Source of the DNA: Xenophilus aerolatus
GTDB taxonomy: Bacteria; Pseudomonadota; Gammaproteobacteria; Burkholderiales; Burkholderiaceae_C
Direction of reading: 5' to 3'
Length of the DNA: 64,000 nt
NCBI GenBank assembly: GCA_029968055.1
Contig: JASCNX010000004.1
Coordinates: 372,001 to 436,000, forward strand
Both the position numbers and the translations under genes were made by a program. This document shows positions 60,625-64,000 of the stretch, piece by piece. Under the pieces are notes generated by a model that did no database searches, was not told the DNA's origin, and was given only the letters and a program-made list of their open reading frames with translations. How positions within the stretch are numbered: the stretch's first letter is position 1; the number at the start of each line of letters is the position of its first letter.

Positions 60625-62808
60625 TCAGAACCGGTAGCTCCCGCCGAAGCCCACCGTCCAGTTGCGGCCGGGCGCCGGTTCGAAGTAGCGCGCATTGCCC
60701 TCGTTGACGATGACCGAGCCGGCGTACCTGCGGTCCGCGATGTTCTCGACGCGCGCGAAGGCATTGAATTCCCAGCGCTCCCAGCGCTGCACATAGCCCG
60801 CGTACAGCGCCGCCACGGCATAGCCCGGCGCGCCGGCCGTGTTGCGGTCGTTGGCCTGGATGCGGCCGAGGGCACGAAGCTCCACGCCCGCACGCAAGCC
60901 CTGCGGCGGCACATACCCGAAGGACGCGAACAGCGACTGCCGCGCGATGCCCGGAATGCGGTTGTCCGCCGCGACGAAGCTCGCGCCGGTGCACGGCGCG
61001 GGCGAGCAGAAGGCGTCCTGGTAGCGGGCGTCGAGCCAGGTGTAGGCGACCTGCGTGCGCCAGTGGCCCGCCGTTTCGTGCTGCCAGCCCAGTTCGGCCC
61101 CCTGGCGCCGCGTGCGGCCGGCGTTCTGGAAGGTGGCGCGGCCGCCGACGTTGGTGGCGGTCACGATCTCGTCCTGCGTGCGGGTCTCGAAGAGCGCCGC
61201 AGTCAAAAATCCACCCGCGATGCGTGCCTTGGCGCCCAGTTCGACGCTGTCGTTCACCGAGGGCCGCAGCGCGAAGTTGAGGCCGCCGGTGCCGTCGGGG
61301 CGGTACGAGAGTTCGTTGAGCGTCGGCGTCTCGAAGCCGCGTCCCGCCGACAGGTACAGCGCCAGGTCGCGCGTGGGCTGCCAGCGCAGCGAGGCGACCG
61401 GCAGCGTGCGGGCATAGCGGGCGCTGCCGCTGTCGTCCACGTTGCGGCCCAGCACGTAGCGGTCCTGGGAATCGAAGTGCACGCTGCTGCGGCGCACGCC
61501 CGCCTCCAGCGTCCACGCCGGCGCGAAGCGCCAGGTGGCCTGGGCGTAGGGGTCGAGGTTCCAGACCTCGTTGCGCTCGTTGCGGCGCAGCCGGCCGCGC
61601 ACGCCCAGCCACGGGTTTGCCGCCGGCCCGAGGTAGTTCTCGTAGCCGGTGCGCCATTCGCGCATGCGGTCGTAGCCCACGCCCGCGACCAGGTCGAGGG
61701 GCTGGCCGGCCAGGGCGAACTCGCCGGACCAGCGCACGTCCAGGCCGCTGTAGTTGCGCGCCAGGCCGATCACGCCGCCGGCCTGCAGCGGATTGAGCTG
61801 CGCCGAGGGCGGGATGGCCTGGAACTGCGTGGTCTCGCGCTCGCCGCCGTAGAGCATCACCCGCAGCTGGTTGCGGCCGTCGAGCCGGCGCTCGTACAGG
61901 AGGCCGGCCTGGCTTTGCGAGACGGTCTTGCGCGTGTCGTATTGCTGCGCCAGGGTCGCACTGCGCGGTGCGAGCGCGAACTGCTCGGCCGTGAGCCCCA
62001 GCGGGTCCTGCGCGTCGATACGCACACGGTTGGCCACCAGCGTGAGGCGGTCGCCGTTGTCCAGCGTGAGGCCGAGCTTGCCGTTGGCCAGATCGCGCCG
62101 CGCGGCGCTGTGCTCGCGCCAGCCCTCGGTGTCGAAGCGGCTGGCGCTGAAGAGGTAGTCGATGGCCGCGCCGCCGGGGCCGCCCCGCGACCGCGCGCCG
62201 CTGAGCTGCAGGCCCTGCCGCCAGGTGCCGAAGCTGCCGCCCGCGGCCGAATACTGCAGGCGCGGCGCGCCCTCGCCGGTGGCGGTGAAGGCCTGCAGCA
62301 CGCCGCCCGAGGAGTTGCCGTACAGGGCCGAGAAGGGCCCGCGCAGCACCTCGATGTGGTCGAGCGAGGCGATGTCGATGTTGGAGGTCTGGCCCTGCCC
62401 GTCGGGCAAGGTGGCCGGGATGCCGTCGACGTAGATGCGCACGCCGCGCACGCCGAAGGTGGAGCGCGCCCCGAAGCCGCGGATGGACAGCTGCAGGTCC
62501 TGCGCGAAGTTGTAGCGGTTCTGCAGCTGCAGGCCCGGCACGCCGGCCAGGCTTTCGGTGAGCTGGGCCTGCAGCCGGCTGTCGCGCGCCTCCTCGCCCT
62601 CCACCCGGTCGACCGAACCGGCCAGGTCGAAGGGCGCGACCTGGCCGCGCGGCACGCTGACCGTCACCGCGTCGAGCATCGGCGCGGCCGCAGGCGTTGG
62701 CTCTGCCGGCGCGGACTGTGCGGCGGCCAGGCAGGGCATGGCCCAGGCCATCCAGGCCATCCGTGCGGTCAGGGAGCGAAGGAGCGGCGGCTGCGTCATG
62801 CGACGCAT
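60625..62808 (-). CDS. TonB-dependent outer-membrane receptor
   Basis: TonB-dependent receptor of about 727 residues. A signal peptide ends near AMPCLAAAQS. The N-terminal stretch LDAVTVSVPRG is the TonB box region. The plug domain has LAGVPGLQLQNRYNFAQDLQLSIRGFGARSTFGVRGVRIYVDGIP and DHIEVLRGPFSALYGNSSGGVLQ, and a 22-strand barrel ends in the aromatic NWTVGFGGSYRF. Three in-frame starts exist (62826 GTG, 62808 ATG, 62799 ATG); none has a good ribosome binding site. A PepSY protein and a small membrane protein lie upstream, a pattern seen with siderophore or metal uptake. The ligand is unknown. Confidence 0.92.
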   Translation of the reverse strand: MRRMTQPPLLRSLTARMAWMAWAMPCLAAAQSAPAEPTPAAAPMLDAVTVSVPRGQVAPFDLAGSVDRVEGEEARDSRLQAQLTESLAGVPGLQLQNRYNFAQDLQLSIRGFGARSTFGVRGVRIYVDGIPATLPDGQGQTSNIDIASLDHIEVLRGPFSALYGNSSGGVLQAFTATGEGAPRLQYSAAGGSFGTWRQGLQLSGARSRGGPGGAAIDYLFSASRFDTEGWREHSAARRDLANGKLGLTLDNGDRLTLVANRVRIDAQDPLGLTAEQFALAPRSATLAQQYDTRKTVSQSQAGLLYERRLDGRNQLRVMLYGGERETTQFQAIPPSAQLNPLQAGGVIGLARNYSGLDVRWSGEFALAGQPLDLVAGVGYDRMREWRTGYENYLGPAANPWLGVRGRLRRNERNEVWNLDPYAQATWRFAPAWTLEAGVRRSSVHFDSQDRYVLGRNVDDSGSARYARTLPVASLRWQPTRDLALYLSAGRGFETPTLNELSYRPDGTGGLNFALRPSVNDSVELGAKARIAGGFLTAALFETRTQDEIVTATNVGGRATFQNAGRTRRQGAELGWQHETAGHWRTQVAYTWLDARYQDAFCSPAPCTGASFVAADNRIPGIARQSLFASFGYVPPQGLRAGVELRALGRIQANDRNTAGAPGYAVAALYAGYVQRWERWEFNAFARVENIADRRYAGSVIVNEGNARYFEPAPGRNWTVGFGGSYRF

Positions 62809-62921
62809 TGTGTGGGCACCGCGCACCTGGGTGTTGGGTCAAGGCCCCACGCGATGAATGCTGCAGCCGCGCGCGCATCGGCGGGGCGCACCGCTGGCCG
62901 GTTCGACCCGGCCTCAGCGCT

Positions 62922-63110
62922 TCAGCCGCGCCCCCGCAGCCATCCGAACCACAGGCACACCGCGGCGGGAATGCCCAGCGTCACCCAGGCCAGCATGTCG
63001 CCGAAGCCGCCGTCGCTGAAGAGCGCCGACACCAGGCCGATGGCGGTGAGCACGCCCATCGCGATCGGCCAGCCCCACAGGGCCATGAAAGGGCGAGAAG
63101 GCTGCTTCAT
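62922..63110 (-). CDS. Small two-helix membrane protein
   Basis: A 62-residue protein with two hydrophobic segments (about 9-29 and 38-56), a short polar loop (FSDGGFGD) and a basic C-terminus (WLRGRG). The ATG overlaps the stop of the PepSY protein gene by four bases (ATGA), so translation is coupled and the reading frame is likely real. Such small proteins often follow PepSY-type reductases next to TonB receptors. No function can be assigned. Confidence 0.7.
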   Translation of the reverse strand: MKQPSRPFMALWGWPIAMGVLTAIGLVSALFSDGGFGDMLAWVTLGIPAAVCLWFGWLRGRG

Positions 63111-64000
63111 GGCGCGCCTTCCAGGCCGTCGAGCTGCCTGCTGCTGGTGCGCGTGGCGGCGGCCGGCGACAGGGGTGGCGCGCCCGGCACCGCCGCAGGG
63201 GCCGGCGCCGGCTTCGGCCCGTGCGCGTGCGTGGGCTGCCCCTTGCGCAGCCACAGGTACAGCCCGCTGCCCAGCACGATGATGGTGACGATGTCCAGCA
63301 GCGCCCACAGGATCTGCATCGGCATGCCGCCGTAGTCGCCGAAATGCAGCGGCTGCGACACCAGCAGCGCCGTGAGGTACCACGGCAGCTTCGGTGCCGC
63401 GGTGACCTCGGCCGTCCTGGCGTCGACCAGCACGGGCTGCAGCAGCTTCGAGGTGAAGGGCTCGTTGCCCTTGAGGAAGAAGGTCGTGTGGTGCGGGCTG
63501 GAGAACGCCGTGCCGGGGAAGGCGATGAACGACAGCTTGGTGTTCGGCGCCTGCGCCTGCGCGACCTCGAGCGAGCGTTGCACCGAGCCGCGTTCGGCCA
63601 CCGGCACCAGCGGCTGCCCCTGGTAGGGCACCAACAGGGCGCTGAGCTGGTCGTGCTGCCAGTACTTGATGACGAGGTCGGCCCAGGTGTTGATCATCCC
63701 GGTGGCGCCCACGACGAAGACCCACACCAGCGTGACGATGCCCAGCAGGTTGTGCAGGTCCAGCCACTTCAGTCGGGTGCGGCGGTCGCGTCGCACGGTG
63801 CCGAAGTCCAGCTTGCGCATGAAAGGCGAGTACAGCACCGCGCCGCTGACGACCGCCACCAGCAGCAGCAGCCCCATCAAGCCCAGGAACAGCTTGCCCG
63901 GCAGCCCCGCGAAGAGGTCGACGTGCAGCTTGAACATCACGTACATGAAGCCCTGGTCGAAGCGCGGCTGCGCCAGCACCTGGGCCGTGCGCGCGTCGAT
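63107..64000 (-). CDS. PepSY-associated membrane protein, 5' end outside window
   Basis: C-terminal 297 codons of a PepSY-TM protein; the reading frame runs open to the window edge (IDARTAQVLAQPRF), so the N-terminus is missing. Visible are a helix with HVDLFAGLPGKLFLGLMGLLLLVAVVSGAVLYSPF, a basic cytoplasmic loop (RRDRRTRLKWLDLHNLLG) with histidines, a second helix, a periplasmic PepSY-like region (VQRSLEVAQAQAPNTKL), and a final helix with LHFGDYGGMPMQILWALLDIVTIIVLGSGLYLWLRK. This matches PiuB/FoxB-type proteins linked to siderophore iron reduction. The tail is proline/alanine rich. Confidence 0.87.
   Translation of the reverse strand: MDARTAQVLAQPRFDQGFMYVMFKLHVDLFAGLPGKLFLGLMGLLLLVAVVSGAVLYSPFMRKLDFGTVRRDRRTRLKWLDLHNLLGIVTLVWVFVVGATGMINTWADLVIKYWQHDQLSALLVPYQGQPLVPVAERGSVQRSLEVAQAQAPNTKLSFIAFPGTAFSSPHHTTFFLKGNEPFTSKLLQPVLVDARTAEVTAAPKLPWYLTALLVSQPLHFGDYGGMPMQILWALLDIVTIIVLGSGLYLWLRKGQPTHAHGPKPAPAPAAVPGAPPLSPAAATRTSSRQLDGLEGAP

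Noticed and set aside
62809-62921. Possible Fur box before the TonB receptor gene
   Set aside because: No 19-base A/T-rich palindrome resembling the Fur consensus is visible in this gap.

Overview
The window is GC-rich (roughly two-thirds G+C by eye) and almost fully coding. Gene content and order point to a Burkholderiales bacterium of the family Comamonadaceae, probably Variovorax or a close relative. Pointers are the mla-bolA-murA-his-tat chain, pilMNOPQ-aroKB, system II cytochrome c maturation (CcsB/ResB), paired LpxL-like acyltransferases next to metK, and a short dispersed palindrome of the GCTAT-N7-ATAGC type. That placement is inference from synteny; no rRNA or tRNA gene was seen. No stretch longer than about 250 bases lacks a gene.

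Layout. 1-2475 (minus): tatABC (tatC cut by the window edge), a HIT hydrolase, a DUF4870-type membrane protein and hisE. 2477-15067: histidine synthesis, all minus strand (hisG, D, C, B, H, A, F, I, E), interrupted by passengers. These are a DUF1016/YhcG-type nuclease between hisG and hisD, a small exported Rap1a-like protein between hisD and hisC, and a block between hisA and hisF. That block holds an AAA ATPase, a hexose-6-phosphate mutarotase and, on the plus strand, a DAACS symporter with an orphan solute-binding protein. 15064-22458: murA, bolA, a YadGH-type ABC exporter and the six-gene mla lipid transport operon (mlaFEDACB). 22674-28923: gltBD glutamate synthase. 29107-33638: a RAYT-type transposase, then four minus-strand genes linked by 4-base overlaps (methyltransferase, DUF1415, MFS, dGTPase). 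33704-40529: aroB, aroK and pilQPONM (type IV pilus). 40772-45110: PBP1A, frataxin cyaY, lptM and lysA. 45114-51220: msrQP, ccsB, resB and a dihaem cytochrome c4. 51312-53071: engB and an epoxide-hydrolase-like enzyme. 53068-58956: a Pls/PosA-type membrane NRPS preceded by two LpxL-like acyltransferases. 59038-60586: a SAM-II-like riboswitch, metK and a small lipoprotein. 60625-64000: a TonB-dependent receptor, a two-helix membrane protein and a PepSY membrane protein (cut by the window edge).

How they work together. The window is mostly housekeeping: amino acid synthesis (His, Glu, Lys, aromatic precursors, SAM), envelope building (MurA, PBP1A, Mla, LpxL-like, LptM), export (Tat, with the Tat-dependent MsrP in the same window), and electron transport. 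The most distinctive items are the SAM-II-like leader on metK, the Pls/PosA-type synthetase, a MlaA with no lipobox cysteine, the repeat family that supplies start codons to mlaA and possibly hisD, and several genes with a TANAAT-like hexamer 6-9 bases before ATG, suggesting near-leaderless mRNAs.
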